Shown: positions 8,996 through 16,254 of the stretch, in pieces
Layout of the letters: the number at the start of each line of letters is the position of its first letter
How positions within the stretch are numbered: the first letter of the stretch is position 1
DNA from: Gemmatimonadaceae bacterium
Lineage (GTDB): Bacteria; Gemmatimonadota; Gemmatimonadetes; Gemmatimonadales; Gemmatimonadaceae
Assembly (NCBI GenBank): GCA_013813715.1
Contig: JACCRF010000045.1
Span: forward strand, 1-46,806
Length of the DNA stretch: 46,806 nt
Direction: 5' to 3'
Program-made: the position numbers and the translations under genes
Notes under the pieces: model-generated
Databases searched by the model: none
Seen by the model: only the letters and a program-made list of their open reading frames with translations
What the model was told of the DNA's origin: nothing

Positions 8996-10174
8996 TCAAA
9001 CGATGATCAGGTCCCGCTGATACTCCCGAGGCGTGACAATGACCTTCTTGTCGCCGACATACGCGTTGACCTCGCTTCGCATGCCAACTTCGCCCGCCAG
9101 GTAGATGCCCGGCTCGATGGAGAATCCAACGCCGGCGACGAGCAGTCTCTCCTCGCGTGTCTCGAGATTGTCGATGTGCGGCCCCGATCCGTGGAGGTCA
9201 CGCGGATCTATCGAATGGCCCGTGCGGTGAATGAACGCTTCGCCGTATCCCGCGGACGTGATGACTTGGCGTGCGGCGTCATCCACTTCGCCGCCCCTGA
9301 TGCCCTCCGACCTTTCGACACGGCCCCGAACGATGCCAATCGCAGCGTCACGCGCGTCGCGAACCGCCGTCCAGATCTTCATGTCGCGGTCGCCGGGCGG
9401 GCCGATTGAGCCCATCCATGTCTGATCGGCGAACACTCCGTTCGCTTCGCGCGCCCACAGATCGATCAGCAGCACGTCCCCGCGACGAATGGGGGCCGCG
9501 CGATCGGAAGTCGGCTCGTAGTGAGGATCCGCGGCATTCGATCCGATCGCGACGATTGGCCCGTGGTCGGTCGAGATGCCCTGAATCGCGAACTGCTCCA
9601 GTATCCACTGCTGCAGCTGGTATTCGGTGAGCGGTCGATCTCCGTGCGCCGCTTCACCAGCGCGGCGCATCGCGTCTCTCGCGATCGCCGCAATCTTTTC
9701 TGCGGCGCGCTCATGCGACGCCAGGTTTTCCTCGCTCCAGACCGCGTAGAATCGAGTCACGAGGTCTGCGCTCGAGACCACCGTCGCGCCAGCGGCGCGC
9801 ACCATTTCGAGCACTCCTGCCGGGACGCGATCGAGATAGGGAACCGCATCGCCGGGCGAGTACTCCATGGCCAGCCGCTTGCCCGCGACGAGTTCATTCA
9901 GGTGCGCGTCGAGCGTCCGCCATCCGCTGTATATCCTCTTTTGCCATTCAGATGGCCAATCCCGCCATGGCCCCTGCTCTATCGCATGAGTTATCGCGAC
10001 GGGCGCGCCCTCGCGCGGGATGAGCACGAAAATGCGGCGGGTCGCCATGCCCTCGAGCTCGAGCAACCCGGTTGCGATTGGATTCAGTCCGTGGAAGTCG
10101 TACAGCAGCCAGCCGTCGAGTCCGGCGTCGGTGAGCGCTTCCTGAACCGGCTGAAGGGTCTCGAGCGTGAGCAT
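8996..10174 (-). CDS. M24 metallopeptidase, Xaa-Pro aminopeptidase-like
   Basis: 392 residues from the ATG at 10174, which lies one base after the stop of the upstream gene, so translational coupling is likely. The N-terminal creatinase-like domain (about 1-150) is followed by the pita-bread catalytic domain. All five metal ligands are present: Asp238 (LLIDLW), Asp250 (FADQTW), His320 (TGHSID), Glu354 (SIEPGIYL) and Glu368 (RSEVNAY). It should bind two divalent metals and cleave Xaa-Pro or related peptides in the cytoplasm, as there is no signal peptide. The exact peptide preference cannot be read from the sequence. Confidence 0.9.
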   Translation of the reverse strand: MLTLETLQPVQEALTDAGLDGWLLYDFHGLNPIATGLLELEGMATRRIFVLIPREGAPVAITHAIEQGPWRDWPSEWQKRIYSGWRTLDAHLNELVAGKRLAMEYSPGDAVPYLDRVPAGVLEMVRAAGATVVSSADLVTRFYAVWSEENLASHERAAEKIAAIARDAMRRAGEAAHGDRPLTEYQLQQWILEQFAIQGISTDHGPIVAIGSNAADPHYEPTSDRAAPIRRGDVLLIDLWAREANGVFADQTWMGSIGPPGDRDMKIWTAVRDARDAAIGIVRGRVERSEGIRGGEVDDAARQVITSAGYGEAFIHRTGHSIDPRDLHGSGPHIDNLETREERLLVAGVGFSIEPGIYLAGEVGMRSEVNAYVGDKKVIVTPREYQRDLIIV

Positions 10175-10175
10175 G

Positions 10176-10808
10176 TCAGGTTCGCTGAGGCGTGAGATGT
10201 CTCCATTCGGCGCGCCACTCACATTTGCCAGCACCACTCTGCGAGCACTGCACGTGATCCACGTGCGCGCTGCTGCCAACGAGCAGGCGGAGAAGCTCCC
10301 GCAGCGCCGATTCGTAAAAAACGCAGCCGCCGGACCTCGGAGCACCCGCCACAGTGACCGACTCGGGGATCTGAAGAGTGAGGAAACCTCCGGTGCGGTG
10401 CAGCGTGCCGCCGAGGTAACGGACGGCGATCGTCTCGAGCTGTCGGACAGCGAGAGGACGAGCCAGCATTCCGGGCACGCTTCTTATGACTGCGCGAACC
10501 GGACTGGATATTGACTCGTACACGTCCTTGGCGAAAATGCTTCCCGCACTTTCGAACAAGGCATCGGCATCGGTTCGACGCCCGATCAGCGTGCCGAGGG
10601 CCGATGCTTCGGCAAACGGTATCTGGTGCCCGCGCTTGACGGCATCGGAGTAGCGGCGAATCTGCTCGTAAACGGTATCGCTGAGCCCGAGTCGCTTGTT
10701 CCTCAGCTCCTGGACATATTCGGTTTCGGCCTCGTCCGCCGGAGTATCTATTCGCCGAATTGCTTCCAGCAGGCTGAGTGGAATGCGAGCGTGAACGGGT
10801 TGGGGCAT
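10176..10808 (-). CDS. V4R-like ligand-binding domain protein (tentative)
   Basis: 210 residues. The N-terminal half is helical and charged (IPLSLLEAIRRI...VYEQIRRYSDAVKRG). The C-terminal half ends in a pattern like the small-molecule-binding V4R (4-vinyl reductase) domain: a strand pair GGFLTLQIPESVTV, a helix YESALRELLRLLVG, then H-V-x-x-V-Q-C and G-x-G-K-C-E-W near the end, with two cysteines that could bind a metal. Similar uncharacterised proteins occur in Myxobacteria and other soil bacteria. I infer a sensory or adaptor role; the domain call is moderate. It is followed after one base by the M24 peptidase and is divergent from the DUF92 gene. Confidence 0.55.
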   Translation of the reverse strand: MPQPVHARIPLSLLEAIRRIDTPADEAETEYVQELRNKRLGLSDTVYEQIRRYSDAVKRGHQIPFAEASALGTLIGRRTDADALFESAGSIFAKDVYESISSPVRAVIRSVPGMLARPLAVRQLETIAVRYLGGTLHRTGGFLTLQIPESVTVAGAPRSGGCVFYESALRELLRLLVGSSAHVDHVQCSQSGAGKCEWRAEWRHLTPQRT

Positions 10809-10894
10809 TTGCGCGGGTCGGGATCGGATGAGGCCGGCAGAATGCAGCTGGCGTGCAGTAAACTTAATTGCAACGCGCGCGCGGTTGAGCGCGG

Positions 10895-11791
10895 ATGCCT
10901 TCGCACCAAGTCAGTTTGTCTGATCGCGCTCCGATTGCCCTGATCCGCAGTTTACTGGAAAGCCCACGGCAGCTCTCCAAACGAGGACCTTCGATCTTTC
11001 CAGAGGAACTAGCCGCCCGCGCCGGCATCGGGCTGGTGCTCGCGGCCGCGATTTCGCTCGTGGCTATGCGGGCCCGGGATCTGTCGCCGGACGGCGCCGC
11101 CGCGGCAATTGTGCTCGGCACCGTGTGCGCCGCGGCCGGTTGGGACTGGGCGTTTCTTCTCCTCGTGATGTTCCTTGCCGGAACCGCGGTGTCGCGGTTT
11201 CGCTCCCCGTCAAAAAACGTCCGCGTGGCGAACATGATGGAGAAAGGAGGGCACCGGGATGCCGCTCAGGTGCTCGCGAATGGAGGTCTGCTGGCCCTCG
11301 CCGCCGCCGGGTCGATTGTGGATCCATCCCCGTACTGGTTCGGAATCGGCGCCGGCGCGATAGCAGCCTCCGCGGCTGACACTTTCGCGACCGAAATCGG
11401 GACGCTTGTCACTTCCCTGCCCCGCTCGATAGTTTCCGGGCAGCCGGTCGCCACCGGAGAATCCGGCGGCGTGACGTGGCAGGGGACGTGCGCTGCACTT
11501 GGAGGAGCGACCGTCATCGCGGCTGCTGCTCTCATCGCGCAGTGGCCCCACGAGGCGATTGTTGGTGCGGTTGCCGGGGGATTCAGCGGCGCGATGATCG
11601 ATTCCGTACTCGGGGCAACCGTGCAGATGCGACGGTGGTGCAGCCGTTGCGGGAGAGAAACCGAGCGGCGGGTGCACGGTTGTGGCGCCAACACGCTCCA
11701 TTCGCGCGGATTCGCATGGCTCGACAACGATGGGGTCAACGCATTGAGCTCACTTGGAGGCGGCATCATCGGAATGCTGTTTCTTCTCTGA
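10895..11791 (+). CDS. DUF92 membrane protein (phytyl-phosphate kinase VTE6/TMEM19 family)
   Basis: 298 residues with about seven helices. The family texture is clear: LSPDGAAAAIVLGTVCAAAG near the start, SPSKNVRVANMMEKGGHRDAAQVLANGG in the middle, then ADTFATEIGTL, ATGESGGVTWQGT and GFSGAMIDSVLGATVQ, and the C-terminal HGCGANTLHSRGFAWLDNDGVN. The plant member VTE6 phosphorylates phytyl phosphate to phytyl diphosphate, and bacterial members are often annotated only as DUF92. A prenyl or phytyl phosphate kinase role here is inference, helped by the geranylgeranyl-reductase-like gene two positions downstream. It is the first gene of a seven-gene run. Confidence 0.88.
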   Translation: MPSHQVSLSDRAPIALIRSLLESPRQLSKRGPSIFPEELAARAGIGLVLAAAISLVAMRARDLSPDGAAAAIVLGTVCAAAGWDWAFLLLVMFLAGTAVSRFRSPSKNVRVANMMEKGGHRDAAQVLANGGLLALAAAGSIVDPSPYWFGIGAGAIAASAADTFATEIGTLVTSLPRSIVSGQPVATGESGGVTWQGTCAALGGATVIAAAALIAQWPHEAIVGAVAGGFSGAMIDSVLGATVQMRRWCSRCGRETERRVHGCGANTLHSRGFAWLDNDGVNALSSLGGGIIGMLFLL

Positions 11792-11802
11792 ACGCCACGC
11801 GC

Positions 11803-13245
11803 GTGCTGCTGGTGAGCACGAATCGCGAGCGGCAGCCGTATCCGGTGGTGCCGAACGGACTCGCGTGCGTCGCGTCTGCACTCACCGCGGCGGGACATGA
11901 CGTCCGGTTCCTCGACCTTTGCTTCGAGCGTGATCCGGCCAATGCCGCACGCCGCGCGGCGGCCGATATGCAGCCGACGGTCATCGGTGTTTCGATTCGC
12001 AACATCGACAACAGCGATGCTATCGCGCTTCGCCATTACACGCCGGAGGCGCGGCTCATTGTCGCCGCTCTCCGCGAGGGCGCTCCCGCCGCGAAGATCA
12101 TCGCGGGGGGCGCCGCATTCGGCGTGGCGCCGGAAGCGCTCTTCAAGGATTTCGGAGTGGACTTCGCGGTTGCCGGCGACGGAGAGCGCGCCAGTGTGGC
12201 CCTGATCGACGCGCTGGCGGCGGGAGCCGGGGTGGGCGCGATTCCGGGAATCGTGCGCTCGATCGACGGCCGCGTACACTTCACGCCACCTGGAGAGGAT
12301 GCCGATCTCGACTCCCTGGCTCCGCCTTCACTCCACCGCTGGATCGATCTCCGGCGCTATGAGCGACACGGCGCGACAGTGCCCATCCAGACGAAACGCG
12401 GCTGCGTCTACAAGTGCGTGTACTGCACATATCGCAACGTGGAAGGATGGGGATACCGGACGCGCGATCCCGAGCGCGTGGCGGGCGAGATCGAGGAGCT
12501 TCACCGCGAGGCCGGAGTCCGAAACTTCGATTTCGTGGATTCGACTTTCAACTCGCCGCCGGGACACGCGCTCGAAGTCTGCGAAGCGATCACCCGCCGC
12601 CGGCTCCCCATACATCTGGATACGGCGAACTTCACTCCTGCTGCCGCATCGGTGGAGCTTCTGGCGGCCATGCGGCGCGCGGGCTTCCGCACGCTCGGCA
12701 TCACCGCTGAAAGCGCAAGCGATCCAGTGCTCGACCGCCTCGAGAAAGGATTCAGCGCCGCCAAGGTGCGTGAAGTTGCAGATCGTGTTGAGCGTTCCGG
12801 GATCCGCACGCTCTGGATTTTCCTCGTCGGCGGGCCGGGGGAGACCCCGGCGACACTCGAGGATACGCTTCGATTCGCTGAGTGGCGCCTCGATCGGGGT
12901 GATGCCGTGTATACGACCGTCGGGCTGCGGATATATCCGGGCACCACATTGCACCGCATCGCGATCGGCGAAGGAATCGTCGACGAGAATGACACACTTC
13001 TCGACCCGACGTTCTACTTCAGCCCCGACATCCGCTTCGACGACGCAGTTGCTCGACTGCAGCGATTCGCGGCTAGTCGCCCGCGGTTCATGTTCTCGGC
13101 TGACTCACGGTCGCCTATCCTGCCTTTCCTCACTCGCACCGCGGCCTTGTTGAGGCTGCCGAAGCCGCACTGGCAGTACATGGGCCTCTTTCAGCGCATC
13201 GCGCGCGCCGCGCCGGGCCGCCGCACCGCGGCCGTGAATGCCTGA
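11803..13245 (+). CDS. B12-binding-domain radical SAM protein
   Basis: About 480 residues. Residues 1-150 have the Rossmann-like cobalamin-binding fold (VLLVSTNRER...NGLACVASALTAAGHDVRFLDL), but the DxHxxG motif for base-off B12 is not seen, as in many BchE-type relatives. The radical SAM core has CVYKCVYC (Cys201, Cys205, Cys208), which holds the 4Fe-4S cluster, followed by the SAM-binding region (FDFVDSTFNSPPGHALEVC) and LGITAESASDPVLDRL. No ATG lies near the start. I use GTG 11803, but CTG 11788 overlaps the DUF92 stop in a CTGA arrangement and is plausible. The reaction could be methylation, cyclisation or rearrangement of a hydrophobic substrate; the neighbours suggest lipid or isoprenoid chemistry. 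Confidence 0.85.
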   Translation: MLLVSTNRERQPYPVVPNGLACVASALTAAGHDVRFLDLCFERDPANAARRAAADMQPTVIGVSIRNIDNSDAIALRHYTPEARLIVAALREGAPAAKIIAGGAAFGVAPEALFKDFGVDFAVAGDGERASVALIDALAAGAGVGAIPGIVRSIDGRVHFTPPGEDADLDSLAPPSLHRWIDLRRYERHGATVPIQTKRGCVYKCVYCTYRNVEGWGYRTRDPERVAGEIEELHREAGVRNFDFVDSTFNSPPGHALEVCEAITRRRLPIHLDTANFTPAAASVELLAAMRRAGFRTLGITAESASDPVLDRLEKGFSAAKVREVADRVERSGIRTLWIFLVGGPGETPATLEDTLRFAEWRLDRGDAVYTTVGLRIYPGTTLHRIAIGEGIVDENDTLLDPTFYFSPDIRFDDAVARLQRFAASRPRFMFSADSRSPILPFLTRTAALLRLPKPHWQYMGLFQRIARAAPGRRTAAVNA

Positions 13246-13277
13246 CGCTCTTGCCTGACGCTCTTGCCTGACGCTCA
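13239..13277. repeat. Three tandem copies of a 13-bp unit at a gene junction
   Basis: The unit TGCCTGACGCTCT occurs at 13239-13251 and 13252-13264, and with a final A instead of T at 13265-13277. The first copy contains the stop codon of the radical SAM gene (13243-13245). The third copy begins the coding sequence of the next gene. The two extra units add 26 bp, which is not a multiple of three. Confidence 0.95.
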
Positions 13278-14499
13278 GGTCATCATCGTCGGCGGCGGTC
13301 CCGCCGGCGCATCAACGGCCTTCTTCCTTGCGAAGGCGGGACACGATGTGCGCGTGCTCGACCGCGCTCGTTTCCCGCGCGACAAGACCTGCTCGGAGTA
13401 CATGAGCCCGCAGGCATCGCGAATCCTCGCGGCAATGGGCGCACTCGACGAGGTCGAAGCGTCGGGCGCCGCACAACTCGCGGGAATGCGCGTGCACGCC
13501 CCCAACGGGCGGATAATTCACGGAGAGTTTTCCGCGACGCACGGCTTCAAGGGTTACCGCGACCGGGGTCTCGCCGTTCGCCGCACAGTGCTCGACCGAA
13601 TCCTGCTGGATCGCGCGCGGGCGGCCGGGGCGCGCGTCGAAGAAGGCCGCCGAGTCACCGATGTGGTGCGCGACTCGCGAGGGAGAGTGACGGGTGTGAT
13701 GGTCGCGAGAGGTTCGGGCGCAGCACACGCTCTGCCGGCCGCCGTCGTGGTAGGTGCGGACGGACTTCGATCGGTTGTCGGGCGCCGGCTGGGCCTGATA
13801 CGCACGAGTGCATGGCCGCGTCGAATAGCGCTCGTGACGCATTACTCCGGAGTCGGTGGGTTGCGCGACTTTGGCGAGATGCATGTTGACCGGGAGGGCT
13901 ACTGCGGCCTCGCGAATGTCGGCGGTGGACTTACGAACGTCGCCGTTGTCGTTCCCGTATCGCGGGCGGCGGATGTAGCGATTGACCGCACCGAGTTTCT
14001 CGAGAGTTGGATTGCGGAGCGCCCGCGCATCGCCGCCATGTTCGCGGAAGCGACGAGGGTGGATGCAGTTCGGGCGACCGGCCCTTTTGCGTCGTCTGCG
14101 CGGCGCGCGTGGGCGCCGGGGGCCGCGCTCGCCGGCGACGCGGCCGACTTCTTCGATCCTTTCACCGGCGAAGGCATCTACGCCGCCCTGCGCGGAGGAG
14201 AGCTGCTCGCCCCGTTCATCGGCGAGGCCCTTGCTGACCCGCGCAACGCCGACACAGCGTTCCACGCATATGAGAAGACCCGTCGCGCGGAATTCTCCGG
14301 GAAGTGGAAGGTCGAGCGGCTCGTCGGCGCCGCCGTTGCGTTCCCCGCGTTGATCAATCGCGCCGCGACTGTTCTGTCGCGCCGCCGGGACATGGCCGAT
14401 CTGCTCGTGGGTGTAGTGGGAGATTTCGTTCCTGCGGGCGAAGTGCTCAAACCGGGATATCTCCTGAAGCTCCTCTTCTCGCTTCCCGCTCGCGCATGA
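13264..14499 (+). CDS. FAD-dependent oxidoreductase, geranylgeranyl-reductase-like
   Basis: 411 residues. N-terminal FAD-binding motif VIIVGGGPAGASTAFFLAKAG (Gly10-Gly15), then the group-specific segment RFPRDKTCSEYMSPQA, the second FAD motif AAVVVGADGLRSVVGRRLG, and the ribityl-binding GDAADFFDPFTGEGIY near residue 291. This is the p-hydroxybenzoate-hydroxylase-like superfamily that includes geranylgeranyl reductases (BchP/ChlP, archaeal lipid saturases) and some polyketide-tailoring monooxygenases. The best usable start is TTG 13264 inside the 13-bp repeat. The ATG at 13238 now runs into a stop after six codons. Its stop overlaps the flavin reductase ATG by four bases. Substrate unknown; reduction of isoprenoid double bonds is the family-based guess. 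Confidence 0.85.
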   Translation: MPDAQVIIVGGGPAGASTAFFLAKAGHDVRVLDRARFPRDKTCSEYMSPQASRILAAMGALDEVEASGAAQLAGMRVHAPNGRIIHGEFSATHGFKGYRDRGLAVRRTVLDRILLDRARAAGARVEEGRRVTDVVRDSRGRVTGVMVARGSGAAHALPAAVVVGADGLRSVVGRRLGLIRTSAWPRRIALVTHYSGVGGLRDFGEMHVDREGYCGLANVGGGLTNVAVVVPVSRAADVAIDRTEFLESWIAERPRIAAMFAEATRVDAVRATGPFASSARRAWAPGAALAGDAADFFDPFTGEGIYAALRGGELLAPFIGEALADPRNADTAFHAYEKTRRAEFSGKWKVERLVGAAVAFPALINRAATVLSRRRDMADLLVGVVGDFVPAGEVLKPGYLLKLLFSLPARA

Positions 14500-14972
14500 C
14501 CGTGGATCATCACGCATTCCGGGCCGTGCTTGGGCGTTTCGCCAGCGGCGTGACTGTCGTGACGGCGTTTGACTCGGAAGGCCACGATCAGGGGATGACC
14601 ATCAGTGCGTTCTGCTCGGTGAGCCTTGAGCCGCCGCTCGTGCTGATGTGCGTCGACCATTCAGCGTCCATTTACGCGACACTTTCCGCCGCCTCGCATT
14701 TTGTCGTCAATATTCTGAGTGAAGGCCAGGAGGCGATCGCGCGGCGATTCGCCGGACAGGACCCCAACCGGTTCGATGGCATCGGCTACACCCGCGGCAT
14801 TATTGGGCTCCCGGTGCTCGATGAAGTGCTGGGATATGTCGAGTGCCGCACTGTCGCGCGGAATAATGCCGGCGACCATGACGTCATAGTGGGACAGGTG
14901 GAGGTGGCGGAGTCGCGGGACGGCAAACCGCTGTTGTACTATCGCGGGGGTTACGCCCAGCTCGAGCGATAG
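14496..14972 (+). CDS. Flavin reductase-like FMN-binding protein
   Basis: 158 residues from ATG 14496, overlapping the previous stop (ATGA). Family features of the flavin reductase-like split barrel are plain: FRAVLGRFASGVTVVTAFD at the start, GMTISAFCSVSLEPPLVLMCV for the flavin-phosphate and ring contacts, then SASHFVVNILSEGQEAIARRF, and the C-terminal HDVIVGQVEVAE and LLYYRGGYAQL. Such proteins reduce FMN or FAD with NAD(P)H and hand the reduced flavin to a partner. Its coupling to the upstream flavoprotein suggests, but does not prove, that it supplies that enzyme with electrons. Confidence 0.9.
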   Translation: MTVDHHAFRAVLGRFASGVTVVTAFDSEGHDQGMTISAFCSVSLEPPLVLMCVDHSASIYATLSAASHFVVNILSEGQEAIARRFAGQDPNRFDGIGYTRGIIGLPVLDEVLGYVECRTVARNNAGDHDVIVGQVEVAESRDGKPLLYYRGGYAQLER

Positions 14973-14974
14973 CA

Positions 14975-15673
14975 GTGGCATCACTGCTCGCCCCGCCTCG
15001 CCGGCGCGGCACGGAAATACTCGATGATCCGTCGGTGTCGCCCGAGCTGATGACACGGTCGATGTCGGACGTCGCGCGCTCCAACGCTCTGCTCGGCGGA
15101 ACGAGAGCGGCAATGGCTGAGCTCAACCCGGTTTTCCCGGCGATGGGAGTTGAGGGCTCGTTGCTCGATGTCGGTACGGGCTGGGGCGACATTGCGGCGA
15201 CCGCACGCAGCGTGGCCGGACGATTGGGTGTGCGCCTCTGGACTGTCGGGCTGGACACGTCTGAGCGGCTTGTGACCGAGCGGCGCGCAAGCAACAGCGT
15301 GGTTACACGGGGAGATGCGCTCCGACTTCCCTTTCGCGATCGCAGTGTGGACGTCGTACTCTGCTCGCAGATCCTTCATCACTTCGAGGCGGCCGATGCG
15401 CAAGCGCTCGTGCGGGAGATGAACCGGGTGGCCCGCAGGCGCGCGATCATCGCCGATCTCAGGCGGAGCCGGATCGCGATGTCCGGACTCTGGCTGGCCT
15501 CGTTTGCGCTCGGTTTCCATCCCGTAAGCCGTCACGATGGAATGGTCTCCGTCATGCGTGGCTTTCTGCCTGACGAGCTGGCTGACATCGTGCAAGGAGC
15601 TACCGGGCAGCGGCCCACGGTCAAGCGCCGCCTCGGTTTTCGTCTCACCGCCAGCTGGACACCTCAAACATGA
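14975..15673 (+). CDS. Class I SAM-dependent methyltransferase
   Basis: 232 residues from GTG 14975, two bases after the flavin reductase stop. Motif I (LLDVGTGWGDIA, residues 63-74) binds S-adenosylmethionine. GLDTSERLV follows with the acidic ribose-binding residue (Asp94), then RGDALRLPFRDRSVDVVLCS and a helix LVREMNRVARRRAIIADL. The C-terminal 60 residues (SGLWLASFALGFHPVSRHDG...) are more hydrophobic, as in methyltransferases acting on lipids, quinones or polyketides (UbiE-like arrangement). The substrate is unknown. Its stop overlaps the START-domain gene by four bases, so it belongs to the same translational unit. Confidence 0.85.
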   Translation: MASLLAPPRRRGTEILDDPSVSPELMTRSMSDVARSNALLGGTRAAMAELNPVFPAMGVEGSLLDVGTGWGDIAATARSVAGRLGVRLWTVGLDTSERLVTERRASNSVVTRGDALRLPFRDRSVDVVLCSQILHHFEAADAQALVREMNRVARRRAIIADLRRSRIAMSGLWLASFALGFHPVSRHDGMVSVMRGFLPDELADIVQGATGQRPTVKRRLGFRLTASWTPQT

Positions 15674-16254
15674 CAACAGCGCTCCGTGAGCCGCTCGAGC
15701 TCGGTCCGATGCCGCTCGGGCGCCCGATGGAGACGGTAGACGAGAGACTCGTGCGCGCCCCTTGGCGGACGATCTTCGACATCGCGAAGCGCGTTGAAGA
15801 GTGGCCGGCGCATCTCGACCACTACCGATTCGTGCGGTTTCGCGAGCGGGCATCCGACGGGGGCGGCATCGTGGAGATGGCGGCGTACCGGCCCTTCGGG
15901 TTTGCCGGCTGGCCGACGTGGTGGCTCTCCGAGATGGCGATTGACGAAGGGGCACCGGCGATCCGATTCAGGCACATCGGTGGTATTACCAGAGGGATGG
16001 ACGTGGAGTGGAGCTTTCGCGCTGTGTCGGGCGGAACGCAGGTGAGGATTCTCCACGTGTGGGACGGACCGCCGATTCCGTTTCTTGGTATTCCGGTTGC
16101 CACGCTGGTGATCGGGCCGGTGTTCATCCATGGAATTGCATCGCGCACGCTCGCTGGACTGGCATCGACGGCGGAGCGCGAAACGGCACGACTGCTCGGC
16201 GAGCGCGCCGCGCCTGAAACGGGAGAGATACGGTGGCGAAGCGCAGAGTCGTGA
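15670..16254 (+). CDS. SRPBCC/START-domain protein (polyketide cyclase/dehydrase-like)
   Basis: 194 residues from ATG 15670, overlapping the methyltransferase stop (ATGA). The sequence has the helix-grip pattern: a first strand METVDERLVRAP, the WRTIFDIAKRVEEWPAHLDHYRFVRF helix and strand typical of SRPBCC proteins, strands GIVEMAAYRPFG and MDVEWSFRAVSGGTQVRILHVW, and a long C-terminal helix (FIHGIASRTLAGLASTAERE). Members bind hydrophobic ligands; some are aromatase/cyclases of type II polyketide pathways and others are CoQ10-binding proteins. Its position directly before a ketoacyl synthase favours a role on a polyketide- or fatty-acyl-like chain, as inference. Confidence 0.8.
   Translation: MTTALREPLELGPMPLGRPMETVDERLVRAPWRTIFDIAKRVEEWPAHLDHYRFVRFRERASDGGGIVEMAAYRPFGFAGWPTWWLSEMAIDEGAPAIRFRHIGGITRGMDVEWSFRAVSGGTQVRILHVWDGPPIPFLGIPVATLVIGPVFIHGIASRTLAGLASTAERETARLLGERAAPETGEIRWRSAES

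Noticed and set aside
10895-14499. Bacteriochlorophyll genes (BchE-like radical SAM, BchP-like reductase)
   Set aside because: No other pigment or reaction-centre gene is present and the radical SAM protein lacks clear BchE identity. The superfamily similarity alone does not support phototrophy.
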